Positions 14,438 to 21,594 of a stretch of DNA of 21,594 nt are shown here, piece by piece (positions within the stretch are counted from its first letter, which is position 1; each line of letters starts with the position of its first letter). The position numbers and the translations under genes were made by a program. The stretch spans positions 1 through 21,594 of the forward strand of contig JBLIKY010000021.1 in assembly GCA_047637535.1 (NCBI GenBank). The letters are read 5' to 3'. The notes below the pieces were generated by a model that had not been told where the DNA came from, made no database searches, and saw only the letters and a program-made list of their open reading frames with translations. Source of the DNA: UBA2040 sp047637535 (GTDB taxonomy: Bacteria; Bacteroidota; Bacteroidia; Flavobacteriales_D; Crocinitomicaceae).

Positions 14438-14752
14438 TTACCAACTCGCTTTTTTCACACCTGGGATTTTACCCGACAAAGCCATTTCTCTAAATGTTAC
14501 TCTAGAAATACCGAATTGACGCATATAACCTCTTGGACGACCGGTCAAACCACAACGGTTGTGAACACGTACTTTTGCACCGTTAGCTGGCATTTTTTGG
14601 ATTGCTAACATAGCTTCCCATTTTGCTGCTGTACCTTCATCAGAAGTATCGTTTGATTTCAAGATTTTAGTCAACACTGCTCTTTTACTAGCATCTCTTG
14701 CCGACATTCTTTCTCTCTTACGCTCACGCGCTTTCATTGATTCTTTTGCCAT
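14438..14752 (-). CDS. rpsN: 30S ribosomal protein S14, long zinc-free form
   Basis: 104 aa. Head protein of the small subunit near the A and P sites. MAKESMKARERKRERM at the start; the conserved C-terminal half has HNRCGLTGRPRGYMRQFGIS, RVTFREMALSGKIPG and VKKASW. Only one Cys (67) is present, so it is not the short CxxC...CxxC zinc form. From memory it is somewhat longer than the roughly 89-residue S14 usual in this phylum; the extra residues fall in the spacer around 30-50. It lies 6 bp after rplE and 23 bp before rpsH. Confidence 0.98.
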   Translation of the reverse strand: MAKESMKARERKRERMSARDASKRAVLTKILKSNDTSDEGTAAKWEAMLAIQKMPANGAKVRVHNRCGLTGRPRGYMRQFGISRVTFREMALSGKIPGVKKASW

Positions 14753-14758
14753 TGTTTC

Positions 14759-15310
14759 TTATTTTTTAATGAACGGGAAACCGAAAGCATCTAGAAGTGC
14801 TTTTCCTTCTTCATCCGTATCTGCAGACGTTACAAATGTAATGTCCATTCCTAGAATACGATTCACTTTATCAATATCAATCTCAGGAAAGATAATGTGT
14901 TCTTTAATCCCAAGATTAAAGTTACCACGACCATCAAAACCTTTAGGATTAATTCCTCTAAAGTCTCTAGTACGTGGCATAGCCACAGCGATAAGACGAT
15001 CAAGGAATTCGTACATTCTGTCACCTCTTAAAGTAACTTTTGTTCCGATTGGCATTCCTTTTCTCAACTTAAAGTTTGAGATATCTTTCTTAGAAAGTGT
15101 TGTAATTGCTTTTTGACCTGCGATTTTGGAAAGTTCTTCAGCTGCGTTGTCGATCAATTTCTTGTCCGCTACTGCTTCTCCTAAACCTTGGTTTAAAACG
15201 ATTTTTTTCAATTTAGGTACACGCATTACTGTCTTGTACTCAAATTTTTCTGTAAGAGTCGAAATAATTTCTTCTCTATACATTTGCTTCAATCTTGGTG
15301 TATAACCCAT
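14759..15310 (-). CDS. rplE: 50S ribosomal protein L5
   Basis: 183 aa. Binds 5S rRNA and contacts P-site tRNA from the central protuberance. YTPRLKQMYREEIISTLTEK at the N-terminus, then KKIVLNQGLGEAVADKK, LRKGMPIGTKVTLRGDRMYEF, DFRGINPKGFDGRGNFNLG and the end DEEGKALLDAFGFPF. The ATG overlaps the rplX stop codon (TAATG). It is the only gene here with a strong SD-like stretch in front: AGGAG, 8 bases before the ATG, inside the last codons of rplX. Confidence 0.99.
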   Translation of the reverse strand: MGYTPRLKQMYREEIISTLTEKFEYKTVMRVPKLKKIVLNQGLGEAVADKKLIDNAAEELSKIAGQKAITTLSKKDISNFKLRKGMPIGTKVTLRGDRMYEFLDRLIAVAMPRTRDFRGINPKGFDGRGNFNLGIKEHIIFPEIDIDKVNRILGMDITFVTSADTDEEGKALLDAFGFPFIKK

Positions 15311-15627
15311 TATTTGATCTCCTCTCCTGATTTTTTAGCAAAACGGACTAATTTTCCGTCTTTACTTAGTTTACGACCGATGCGAGATGCTTCACCATTT
15401 ACAACTAACATTAAGTTAGAAATGTGGATACCACCTTCTTTCTCAACGATTCCACCTTGTGGATCTGCTGCACTTGGCTTACTGTGACGTTTAATCATTT
15501 TTAAACTTTCAACAGTAGCACGCATTTTCTTTCTATCAATGGTAAGTACCTTACCTTCTTGACCTAGTGCTTCACCAGCTAATATCTTAACTGTGTCACC
15601 TACTTTAATGTGTAATTTCTTTTGCAT
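15310..15627 (-). CDS. rplX: 50S ribosomal protein L24
   Basis: 105 aa. One of two assembly initiators of the large subunit, later located near the tunnel exit. The KOW motif is at the N-terminus (HIKVGDTVKILAGEALGQEG, KVLTIDRKKM), followed by MIKRHSKPSAADPQGGIVEKEGGIHISNLML, typical of L24. It ends GEEIK, and its TAA shares one base with the rplE ATG, so termination and L5 initiation are probably coupled. It lies 11 bp after rplN. Confidence 0.99.
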   Translation of the reverse strand: MQKKLHIKVGDTVKILAGEALGQEGKVLTIDRKKMRATVESLKMIKRHSKPSAADPQGGIVEKEGGIHISNLMLVVNGEASRIGRKLSKDGKLVRFAKKSGEEIK

Positions 15628-15638
15628 GATTTACGTTT

Positions 15639-16007
15639 TTAAAGTACTTCGGGAGCGAGTGAAACAATCTTCATAAAGTTGTTTTCACGAAGCTCACGAG
15701 CTACGGGTCCAAAAATACGGGTACCTCTCATTTCCCCGGTTGCATTTAAGATAACGCAAGCGTTATCATCAAATCGGATGTATGAACCATCAGCACGACG
15801 TACTTCTTTTCTAGTTCTAACAACCACCGCCTTGGCAACTTGTCCTTTTTTGACAGCTCCAGAGGGCATTGCACTCTTAACAGTAACGACTATTTTATCT
15901 CCAATTGAAGCATAACGTCTTTTTGTACCTCCTAAAACACGGATGCACAAAACAGTTTTTGCTCCTGAGTTGTCTGCCACTGCAAGTCTTGATTCTTGTT
16001 GTATCAT
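15639..16007 (-). CDS. rplN: 50S ribosomal protein L14
   Basis: 122 aa, the canonical length. Beta-barrel protein at the subunit interface that forms bridges to 16S rRNA. MIQQESRLAVADNSGAKTVLCI at the start, then RYASIGDKIVVTVKSAMP, KKGQVAKAVVVRTRKEVRR, YIRFDDNACVILN and the end RELRENNFMKIVSLAPEVL. All are near-invariant blocks. It lies 9 bp after rpsQ and 11 bp before rplX; by the E. coli division it is the first gene of the spc block, but no promoter is apparent here. Confidence 0.99.
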   Translation of the reverse strand: MIQQESRLAVADNSGAKTVLCIRVLGGTKRRYASIGDKIVVTVKSAMPSGAVKKGQVAKAVVVRTRKEVRRADGSYIRFDDNACVILNATGEMRGTRIFGPVARELRENNFMKIVSLAPEVL

Positions 16008-16016
16008 TACTAAAAA

Positions 16017-16277
16017 TTATTTAGCCTTTTCGACAATTTCTACTAGTCTCCAGTTCTTTAATTTACTTAAAGGTCTGGTTTCCATAATACGCACGGTATC
16101 GCCTATGTTGCACTCATTCTTTTCATCATGAGCGAAGAATTTGGAAGTTTTCTTTACGAATTTTCCATATTTAGGGTGTTTCACCTTTCTTTCCACTGCA
16201 ACAACGATAGATTTATCCATCTTATCGCTGGTAACTGTACCGGTACGTTCTTTTCTTAAATTACGCTTTTCTTCCAT
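16017..16277 (-). CDS. rpsQ: 30S ribosomal protein S17
   Basis: 86 aa. OB-fold protein that binds the 5' domain of 16S rRNA early in assembly. MEEKRNLRKERTGTVTSDKM, DKSIVVAVERKVKHPKYGKF, the loop HDEKNECNIGDTVRIMETRPLSKLKNWRLVEI and the lysine-rich end fit the family throughout. It lies 27 bp after rpmC and 9 bp before rplN. The ATG at 16277 has no SD. Confidence 0.99.
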   Translation of the reverse strand: MEEKRNLRKERTGTVTSDKMDKSIVVAVERKVKHPKYGKFVKKTSKFFAHDEKNECNIGDTVRIMETRPLSKLKNWRLVEIVEKAK

Positions 16278-16304
16278 ATCAAGCCAACTTTACGATCGCT
16301 CAGC

Positions 16305-16499
16305 CTAAGCTTGAGCGACACGATTTGTTAATTCAGTATTTAAACGAGCAATCGTTTTTCTCAACGAACGAATTTGAAGCGGATTCTCAAGTGGTGTTAC
16401 ACTGTGAGATAGTTTCATTTTCTCCAACTTTTCAGAAAAATCTGAAATGCGTCCTCGTAGATCTTCTACTGATAATTTTGTGATTTCTTGTTGATTCAT
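16305..16499 (-). CDS. rpmC: 50S ribosomal protein L29
   Basis: 64 aa. Small all-helical protein at the tunnel exit next to L23, part of the docking site for chaperones and SRP. Two antiparallel helices are apparent: QQEITKLSVEDLRGRISDFS with EKLEKMKLSH, then NPLQIRSLRKTIARLNTELTNR. The loop between them (SVTPLENP) has the usual N-P turn. It lies 7 bp after rplP, as in nearly all S10 operons. Confidence 0.98.
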   Translation of the reverse strand: MNQQEITKLSVEDLRGRISDFSEKLEKMKLSHSVTPLENPLQIRSLRKTIARLNTELTNRVAQA

Positions 16500-16506
16500 A
16501 TCAATC

Positions 16507-16938
16507 TTATTTTCCTACAGGTTTAACATAGTCGTTGCGGACAACGAATTTACATTTCACCGGCATTTTTTGAGCTGCTAAACGCATTGCTTCTTGAGCT
16601 GTTTCGTACGATACACCGTCAGCTTCAAAAAGGATACGTCCAGGTTTAATAACAGCTACCCAGTGACTTGGAGCACCTTTACCTTTACCCATACGTACTT
16701 CCGCAGGCTTAGAGGTTACTGGTTTGTCAGGGAATACACGGATCCATACTTTTCCTTCACGTTTCATATAACGGGTTACGGCGATACGAGACGCTTCGAT
16801 TTGGCGGGATGTGATCCATCCTGGCTCCAAGCTTTTCAATCCAAAAGATCCGAATGCAACGGTACTTCCTCTTTGAGCAAGACCAGTATTTCTTCCCTTT
16901 TGCATTTTTCTGAACTTCGTTCTTTTTGGTTGTAACAT
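16507..16938 (-). CDS. rplP: 50S ribosomal protein L16
   Basis: 143 aa. Late-assembling protein near the A-site tRNA elbow and the 5S rRNA. MLQPKRTKFRKMQKGRNTGL, GSFGLKSLEPGWITSRQIEA, RYMKREGKVWIRVFPDKPVT and the VRMGKGKGAP loop are all present. Arg82 in that loop corresponds to the arginine that is hydroxylated in E. coli L16. It lies 24 bp after rpsC and 7 bp before rpmC. Confidence 0.99.
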   Translation of the reverse strand: MLQPKRTKFRKMQKGRNTGLAQRGSTVAFGSFGLKSLEPGWITSRQIEASRIAVTRYMKREGKVWIRVFPDKPVTSKPAEVRMGKGKGAPSHWVAVIKPGRILFEADGVSYETAQEAMRLAAQKMPVKCKFVVRNDYVKPVGK

Positions 16939-16962
16939 CTTTAATAGATTTTTACCTAGTTC

Positions 16963-17691
16963 TTACTTTTTCTTTCTTTTGTCTCTTCCTCCTGCACCTG
17001 GACGACGGTTACCACCACCACCTGGTTTTCCAGCAGACATACCTACGTTAGGAGACAAGTCTCTTTTTCCGTAAACTTCACCTTTGCATATCCACACTTT
17101 GATACCCAAACGGCCATAAGTTGTATGCGCCTCTGCAAGAGCATAATCGATGTCAGCTCTGAACGTATGTAACGGAGTACGTCCATCCTTGTACATCTCG
17201 CTACGCGCCATTTCTGCTCCATTTAAACGTCCAGAGATCTTAACTTTGATTCCTTCTGCTCCCATGCGCATAGTGCTCGCGATAGCCATTTTAATTGCAC
17301 GTCTAAATGAAATACGTGCTTCTAATTGACGAGCAATCCCATCAGCCACCAAACGAGCATCCAATTCTGGACGTTTCACCTCGAAGATGTTGATTTGAAT
17401 TTCTTTTTTCGTCAACTTCTTTAATTCTTCTTTCAGTTTATCAACTTCTTGACCACCTTTACCGATAATCACACCCGGACGGGCAGTGTTTATAGTAACG
17501 GTTACCAACTTTAAAGTACGCTCGATAATGATCTTTGCGATACTAGCTCTTGATAAACGAGCACGAAGATAGCGACGAATTTTGTCATCTTCAACTATTT
17601 TATCACCATAGTTGTCTCCTCCGTACCAATTCGACTCCCATCCGTGGATGAAACCTAGTCTATTTCCTATTGGATTACATTTTTGTCCCAT
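16963..17691 (-). CDS. rpsC: 30S ribosomal protein S3
   Basis: 242 aa. Lines the mRNA entry channel and contributes to the helicase activity of the 30S head. MGQKCNPIGNRLGFIHGWES at the start. A type II KH domain has the GKGG loop at 77-80 (RPGVIIGKGGQEVDKL). The C-terminal domain has RRAIKMAIASTMRMGAEGIK, SGRLNGAEMARSE and GRLGIKVWICKGEV. The C-terminus is a Gly/Arg/Lys-rich tail (GKPGGGGNRRPGAGGRDKRK). It lies 9 bp after rplV. Confidence 0.99.
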   Translation of the reverse strand: MGQKCNPIGNRLGFIHGWESNWYGGDNYGDKIVEDDKIRRYLRARLSRASIAKIIIERTLKLVTVTINTARPGVIIGKGGQEVDKLKEELKKLTKKEIQINIFEVKRPELDARLVADGIARQLEARISFRRAIKMAIASTMRMGAEGIKVKISGRLNGAEMARSEMYKDGRTPLHTFRADIDYALAEAHTTYGRLGIKVWICKGEVYGKRDLSPNVGMSAGKPGGGGNRRPGAGGRDKRKKK

Positions 17692-17700
17692 ATTAAAATC

Positions 17701-18096
17701 TTATTTTGTTGAATCAATTGTGATTGTAACGTGGTTAGATCTTTTTCTCACTCTGTGAGCGCGACCTTGTGGTGCCGGTTGAATTCTCTTCAACATGGCT
17801 CCACCACCTACTTCAATCGATTTGACAATTAAATTTGCTTCTTCGATGTTTCCACCTTCATTTTTTTGTTCCCAGTTAGCGATTGCTGAACGCAAAAGTT
17901 TACCAAGACTTAATGAAGCGAACTTCGAATTGTGTTGCAATATGTTTAAAGCTTTGTTTACTTCTAAACCTCTTACAAGATCTGCAACTAATCTCATTTT
18001 TCTAGGAGCAATAGGAGACTTATTCAAGCGTGCAAATGCAATCGCTTTATTGTTTTCCTTTATTTCTTCTGCTCTCAGTCTTTTTCTAGCACCCAT
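17701..18096 (-). CDS. rplV: 50S ribosomal protein L22
   Basis: 131 aa. Its long beta hairpin lines the polypeptide tunnel at the macrolide-sensitive constriction. ARLNKSPIAPRKMRLVADLV, LRSAIANWEQKN, then the hairpin region VGGGAMLKRIQPAPQGRAHR and the end RKRSNHVTITIDSTK. The N-terminus (MGARKRLRAEEIKENNKAIA) is about 15 residues longer than in E. coli. It lies 18 bp after rpsS and 9 bp before rpsC. Confidence 0.99.
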   Translation of the reverse strand: MGARKRLRAEEIKENNKAIAFARLNKSPIAPRKMRLVADLVRGLEVNKALNILQHNSKFASLSLGKLLRSAIANWEQKNEGGNIEEANLIVKSIEVGGGAMLKRIQPAPQGRAHRVRKRSNHVTITIDSTK

Positions 18097-18114
18097 GATA
18101 TCTTGCTATTAAAA

Positions 18115-18393
18115 TTATCTTCTTTTATCTTTCTTATTACCGCCATGTCCACGGAAGTTACGCGTTGGTGCGAATTCGCCCAATTTGTGTCCTACCATGT
18201 TTTCAGTGACATACACAGGAATGAACTTGTTACCGTTATGCACGGCGAAAGTTAAACCTACGAAGTCTGGAGTAATAGTCGATGCACGTGACCATGTTTT
18301 GATCACTGCCTTACTACTTGATACTTGAGCATCATCCACTCTTTGCACTAACTTGTAGTGTACGAAAGGTGGTTTTTTCAACGAACGACTCAT
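18115..18393 (-). CDS. rpsS: 30S ribosomal protein S19
   Basis: 92 aa, the usual length. Head protein that pairs with S13 near the A-site finger bridge. MSRSLKKPPFVHYKLVQRVD, IKTWSRASTITPDFVGLTFA, VHNGNKFIPVYVTENMVGHK and LGEFAPTRNFRGHGG are near-invariant across bacteria. It lies 6 bp after rplB and 18 bp before rplV. The leader before the ATG is A/T only and lacks an SD. Confidence 0.99.
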   Translation of the reverse strand: MSRSLKKPPFVHYKLVQRVDDAQVSSSKAVIKTWSRASTITPDFVGLTFAVHNGNKFIPVYVTENMVGHKLGEFAPTRNFRGHGGNKKDKRR

Positions 18394-18399
18394 ATCTTA

Positions 18400-19224
18400 T
18401 TATTTTTTTCTTCTTTCGATGATTAAATTATCCGAATATTTCTTCTTAGAACGAGTTTTGTACCCTTTAGCAGGAATACCGTTACGAGATCTTGGATGAC
18501 CTCCGGAATTCTTACCTTCACCACCACCCATTGGGTGATCCACAGGATTCATTACTACTCCACGTACACGTGGACGACGTCCTAACCAACGAGAGCGTCC
18601 TGCTTTACCAGATACCTCTAAGTTGTGTTCAGAATTTGATACTGCGCCCATAGTTGCTATGCACTCAACCAAAATCATACGAGTTTCACCCGATGGTAAT
18701 TTAATTGTTGCGTAACGACCTTCACGAGCGTTAAGTTGAGCGTAAGTTCCTGCTCCTCTTGCAATAGCTCCTCCTTTACCTGGTGTCAATTCAATGTTGT
18801 GAATTACAGACCCCAAAGGGATGATACTTAGCGGAAGTGCATTTCCTACGTTCGGTGTTGCTTCTGGTCCAGATACAACTTGATCACCGACTTTTAAACC
18901 GTCTGGTGCAATGATGTAACGTTTTTCACCGTCAGCATAAAAAAGTAGAGCAATACGTGCTGTACGGTTTGGATCGTACTCGATCGTTTTTACCGTAGCT
19001 GGCACACCGTGCTTCTCTCTTTTAAAATCAATAATTCGGTATTTTTGTTTATGACCACCTCCAATGTAACGCATGGTCATTCTACCGTCATTATTTCGAC
19101 CACCAGACTTCTTCTTTCCTGCAACCAAGCTCTTTTCTGGAGAGCTTGCAGTTACTTCGGAGAAGTTGCTGACAATCTTGTGTCTTTGCCCTGGAGTGGT
19201 AGGCTTGAATTTTTTAAGACCCAT
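18400..19224 (-). CDS. rplB: 50S ribosomal protein L2
   Basis: 274 aa. Core large-subunit protein needed for subunit association and for peptidyl transferase activity. MGLKKFKPTTPGQRHKIVSN at the start, GRMTMRYIGGGHKQKYRIID, the OB and SH3-like RNA-binding domains in the middle, and the C-terminal NPVDHPMGGGEGKNSGGHPR with His230 at the position of E. coli His229. It ends in a basic tail (RSKKKYSDNLIIERRKK). It lies 13 bp after rplW and 6 bp before rpsS. Confidence 0.99.
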   Translation of the reverse strand: MGLKKFKPTTPGQRHKIVSNFSEVTASSPEKSLVAGKKKSGGRNNDGRMTMRYIGGGHKQKYRIIDFKREKHGVPATVKTIEYDPNRTARIALLFYADGEKRYIIAPDGLKVGDQVVSGPEATPNVGNALPLSIIPLGSVIHNIELTPGKGGAIARGAGTYAQLNAREGRYATIKLPSGETRMILVECIATMGAVSNSEHNLEVSGKAGRSRWLGRRPRVRGVVMNPVDHPMGGGEGKNSGGHPRSRNGIPAKGYKTRSKKKYSDNLIIERRKK

Positions 19225-19237
19225 TAGTTTTAACTAA

Positions 19238-19537
19238 TTAAAAGTTATTAAATAAATCAATCGTTTCTCCTTCTGCAACAGTAACAATCGCTTTTTTATA
19301 AGGATTACTAGGTTGCTCAACGATACCTCTATTCGTGTATTTCACGGAGGATTTTCCACCGCCATAAGTCATGGTCCGAACTTCAGTTACCTGAACTTTG
19401 TACATGTTTTCGACGGCCTTTTTTATTTCAATCTTGTTAGCCTTTCTTTCTACTAAGAAAGTGAAACGATTTTGCGTTTCGCTCATCATTGTCGCTTTCT
19501 CGGTAATAATTGGCTTTTTTATAATTGCTGCTTTCAT
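19238..19537 (-). CDS. rplW: 50S ribosomal protein L23
   Basis: 99 aa from the ATG at 19537. An in-frame TTG two codons upstream (19543) would touch the rplD stop codon and is the less likely start. L23 sits at the tunnel exit and is the docking site for trigger factor and SRP. Marks are IIKKPIITEKATMMSE, NRFTFLVERKANKIEIKKAV, VTEVRTMTYGGGKSS and NPYKKAIVTVAEGETIDLF. It lies 6 bp after rplD and 13 bp before rplB. Confidence 0.97.
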   Translation of the reverse strand: MKAAIIKKPIITEKATMMSETQNRFTFLVERKANKIEIKKAVENMYKVQVTEVRTMTYGGGKSSVKYTNRGIVEQPSNPYKKAIVTVAEGETIDLFNNF

Positions 19538-19543
19538 TATCAA

Positions 19544-20170
19544 TTAGTTTAGAATCTTTTCGATTACTTCAATTGAACTTTCTGCCATAACAACTTTACG
19601 AGCGTTCAATACATCGTATGTATTTACTGAATCAGCTGTTACAACTTTAACTTTCCCTAGGTTACGAGAAGAGAGGTAAACGTTATCATTCGTTGACCCT
19701 AAAATGATCAAGATTTTTTCGTTTTCCAATTTCAAGTTAGCCAATAGGGCTTTAAACTCTTGTGTCTTTGGAGACGCCATAGTCAAATCTTCCAACACCA
19801 TCACCGCATCTTTTTGCGCTTGAAAAGCGAAGGCTGATTTACGAGCCAAACGTTTCAATTTGATGTTCAATTTGAAATGGTAGTTTCTTGGACGAGGTCC
19901 AAAAATACGTCCACCCCCTACACGAGTACCAGACTTGATACTACCCGCACGGGCACCACCAGTTCCTTTTTGTTTTTTAATCTTTCTAGTAGATCCACTG
20001 ATCTCAGCTCTTTCCTTAGCCTTGTGCGTTCCTTGACGACGATTCGCCAAGTGCTGCTTTACGTCTAAGTAAATTGCGTGTTGATTAGGTTCGATACCAA
20101 AGATGTCATCCGAAAGCGTTACTTTTTTAGAAGTAGCTTTTCCTTTTGCGTCAAATACTTTTACTTCCAT
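19544..20170 (-). CDS. rplD: 50S ribosomal protein L4
   Basis: 208 aa. Its extended loop lines the exit tunnel opposite L22; in E. coli L4 also represses the S10 operon. HAIYLDVKQHLANRRQGTHK and then the basic loop ISGSTRKIKKQKGTGGARAG, IKSGTRVGGGRIFGPRPRNY are typical. The C-terminal Rossmann-like part has KILIILGSTND and VNTYDVLNARKVVMAESSIE. Its ATG overlaps the rplC stop by one base (TAATG), suggesting coupled translation. It lies 6 bp before rplW. Confidence 0.99.
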   Translation of the reverse strand: MEVKVFDAKGKATSKKVTLSDDIFGIEPNQHAIYLDVKQHLANRRQGTHKAKERAEISGSTRKIKKQKGTGGARAGSIKSGTRVGGGRIFGPRPRNYHFKLNIKLKRLARKSAFAFQAQKDAVMVLEDLTMASPKTQEFKALLANLKLENEKILIILGSTNDNVYLSSRNLGKVKVVTADSVNTYDVLNARKVVMAESSIEVIEKILN

Positions 20171-20784
20171 TATTTCTGAATTGTTACGGTTGAACCTTTA
20201 GCTCCTGGTATTGAACCTTTCACTACGATCAAATTTTTATCACTGATAACTTTCAATACTTGTAAGTTTTCCATCATGACACGTTTGTTACCCATTTGTC
20301 CACCCATACGCATTCCTTTGAATACACGTGCTGGGTATGAACAAGCACCAATCGCCCCTGGAGCACGAAGTCTGTTATGTTGACCGTGCGTAGCTTGACC
20401 TACACCCGCGAAACCATGACGACGAACAACCCCTTGGAAACCTTTACCTTTTGAAGTTCCTGCTACTGCAACGAATTCGCCTTCAGCGAAAACATCAGCA
20501 TTTACTATATCACCTAGATTGAGATTTTCAAAGCCTTTGAACTCCGCCAATCTACTTTTTGGAGTTGTATTTGCTTTTTTGAAGTGTCCTTTTAGTGCAT
20601 TTGGAGTGTTTTTTTCTTTACGCTCTCCAAATCCTAATTGTACTGCTTCATAACCGTCTCTATCTTGAGATTTAACTTGTGTTACGACACAAGGACCAGC
20701 TTCTATCACTGTGCATGGCATTGCCTTACCCTCGGCACTGTAGATGCTAGTCATTCCGACTTTACGACCAATTATTCCTGGCAT
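20170..20784 (-). CDS. rplC: 50S ribosomal protein L3
   Basis: 204 aa. Assembly initiator of the large subunit whose central extension reaches toward the peptidyl transferase centre. MPGIIGRKVGMTSIYSAEGK, PCTVIEAGPCVVTQVKSQDR, GTSKGKGFQGVVRRHGFAG, HGQHNRLRAPGAIGACSYPA and RVFKGMRMGGQMGNKRV are diagnostic. The stop shares a base with the rplD start. It lies 17 bp after rpsJ; the leader is A/T-rich with no SD. Confidence 0.99.
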   Translation of the reverse strand: MPGIIGRKVGMTSIYSAEGKAMPCTVIEAGPCVVTQVKSQDRDGYEAVQLGFGERKEKNTPNALKGHFKKANTTPKSRLAEFKGFENLNLGDIVNADVFAEGEFVAVAGTSKGKGFQGVVRRHGFAGVGQATHGQHNRLRAPGAIGACSYPARVFKGMRMGGQMGNKRVMMENLQVLKVISDKNLIVVKGSIPGAKGSTVTIQK

Positions 20785-20801
20785 GTTTTATGAATTATTA
20801 A

Positions 20802-21107
20802 TTAAACTTTAATTTCTACGTCTACCCCACTTGGTAACTCTAATCTCATAAGTGCATCAACTGTCTTAGAAGAAGAACTGTAGATATCCAACAGTCTTTT
20901 GTAAGAACATAGTTCGAATTGCTCACGTGCTTTTTTGTTAACGTGTGGAGATTTCAAAACTGTATAGATTCTTTTGTGAGTTGGTAATGGAATTGGTCCA
21001 CTAACTACTGCACCTGTTGCCTTAACAGTTTTTACAATTTTCTCTGCCGATTTGTCGACCAAGTTGTGATCGTACGACTTCAATTTTATTCTAATTTTCT
21101 GGCTCAT
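20802..21107 (-). CDS. rpsJ: 30S ribosomal protein S10
   Basis: 101 aa from the ATG at 21107 (MSQKIRIKLKSYDHNLVDKS). The open frame continues 10 codons further but would overlap the end of fusA and adds residues foreign to the family. S10 is a head protein that also joins transcription antitermination complexes as NusE with NusB. The conserved GPIPLPTHKRIYTVLKSPHV and the end LMRLELPSGVDVEIKV are present. It lies 10 bp after fusA with no tuf gene between, unlike the E. coli arrangement. Confidence 0.99.
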   Translation of the reverse strand: MSQKIRIKLKSYDHNLVDKSAEKIVKTVKATGAVVSGPIPLPTHKRIYTVLKSPHVNKKAREQFELCSYKRLLDIYSSSSKTVDALMRLELPSGVDVEIKV

Positions 21108-21117
21108 TCTTATAAAA

Positions 21118-21594
21118 TTAAGCGGTAACTTTTCCATTTACTTTCGCCACTATAGCTTCTGAAACTCCTTTTGGTGCTTCAGCATAGTGTGAGAATTCCA
21201 TTGATGATGTTGCACGTCCTGAAGAGATCGTACGTAACTGAGTTACATAACCAAACATTTCAGACAATGGAACGTCAGCTTTCAATACTTTCGCACCATT
21301 TTTATCATCCATTCCTTTCATCAATCCTCTACGACGGTTCAAATCCCCTACGATATCACCCATGTTCTCTTCTGGTGTTACCACCTCCATTTTCATGATT
21401 GGTTCTAACAATACGGGTGAAGCTTTTTTCAAAGCTGATCTGTAAGCCATTTTTGCAGCTATCTCGAATGACAATGCATCTGAATCGACAGCGTGGAACG
21501 AACCATCTAGCAATTGAACTTTCATAGCTTCAACAGGGAAACCTGCCATTACACCATTCTTCATTGATTCTTTGAAACCTTTCTCTATAGAAGG
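21118..21594 (-). CDS. fusA: elongation factor G, C-terminal part (5' end outside window)
   Basis: 158 residues are visible; the frame is open through base 21594, so the start lies beyond the window. EF-G is the GTPase that drives ribosomal translocation and, with RRF, recycling. The fragment covers the end of domain IV (SIEKGFKESMKNGVMAGFPV, DGSFHAVDSDALSFEIAAKM). It also covers domain V: SPVLLEPIMKMEVVTPEENM, GDIVGDLNRRRGLMKGM, PLSEMFGYVTQLRTISSGRA and TSSMEFSHYAEAP. It ends 10 bp before rpsJ and is most likely part of the same transcript. Confidence 0.98.
   Translation of the reverse strand, partial: PSIEKGFKESMKNGVMAGFPVEAMKVQLLDGSFHAVDSDALSFEIAAKMAYRSALKKASPVLLEPIMKMEVVTPEENMGDIVGDLNRRRGLMKGMDDKNGAKVLKADVPLSEMFGYVTQLRTISSGRATSSMEFSHYAEAPKGVSEAIVAKVNGKVTA

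Noticed and set aside
21108..21137. Ten-residue N-terminal extension of S10
   Set aside because: It overlaps the fusA 3' end and does not resemble S10; the ATG at 21107 gives the standard 101 residues.
1..21594. Search for a novel system: mobile element, defence island, CRISPR, biosynthetic cluster, tRNA/rRNA or riboswitch
   Set aside because: Almost all sequence is accounted for by highly conserved housekeeping genes in standard order; no gap exceeds 220 bp and none shows repeats, integrase/transposase traces or RNA-gene signatures.

Overview
The window is a chromosomal segment from a member of the Bacteroidota, most likely a flavobacterium. The signs are low GC, about 30 genes packed on the minus strand in the order of the S10-spc-alpha ribosomal protein cluster, start codons almost never preceded by a Shine-Dalgarno sequence, promoter-like TAnnTTTG elements, a zinc-free L36 and S14, and a carA-eno pair behind rplQ.

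Layout in direction of transcription (right to left): 21594-7090 is a near-continuous operon with the 3' end of fusA, then rpsJ, rplC, rplD, rplW, rplB, rpsS, rplV, rpsC, rplP, rpmC, rpsQ, rplN, rplX, rplE, rpsN, rpsH, rplF, rplR, rpsE, rpmD, rplO, secY, infA, rpmJ, rpsM, rpsK, rpsD, rpoA and rplQ. Gaps are mostly 0-27 bp; the exception is 79 bp before rpsD. Two small genes, rpmD (58 aa) and rpmJ (38 aa), were read directly from the gaps. An intrinsic terminator follows rplQ at 7030-7060.

Right after it a promoter-like element starts a second unit, carA-eno (6970-4585; the genes are 1 bp apart), which ends in a strong intrinsic terminator at 4528-4561. A single unrecognised lipoprotein gene follows (4367-3819), closed by its own long-stem terminator at 3765-3798. 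Then comes a monocistronic urocanate hydratase gene (hutU, 3656-1650). It converges with, and overlaps by 4 bp, the only plus-strand gene: the 3' part of an AddA/RecB-type helicase-nuclease that enters from the left edge (1-1653).

Together the large operon supplies ribosome parts, translation factors (EF-G, IF-1), the protein-export channel SecY and the RNA polymerase alpha subunit. carA (arginine/pyrimidine synthesis), eno (glycolysis), hutU (histidine breakdown) and the helicase-nuclease (DNA break repair) are metabolic or housekeeping neighbours. I found no tRNA, rRNA, CRISPR array, insertion sequence, phage gene or defence system, and no previously undescribed system. The points worth checking are small: the 79-nt leader of rpsD, one SD-like site at rplE, the hutU active-site substitution, the terminator-promoter junction before carA, and the orphan lipoprotein.
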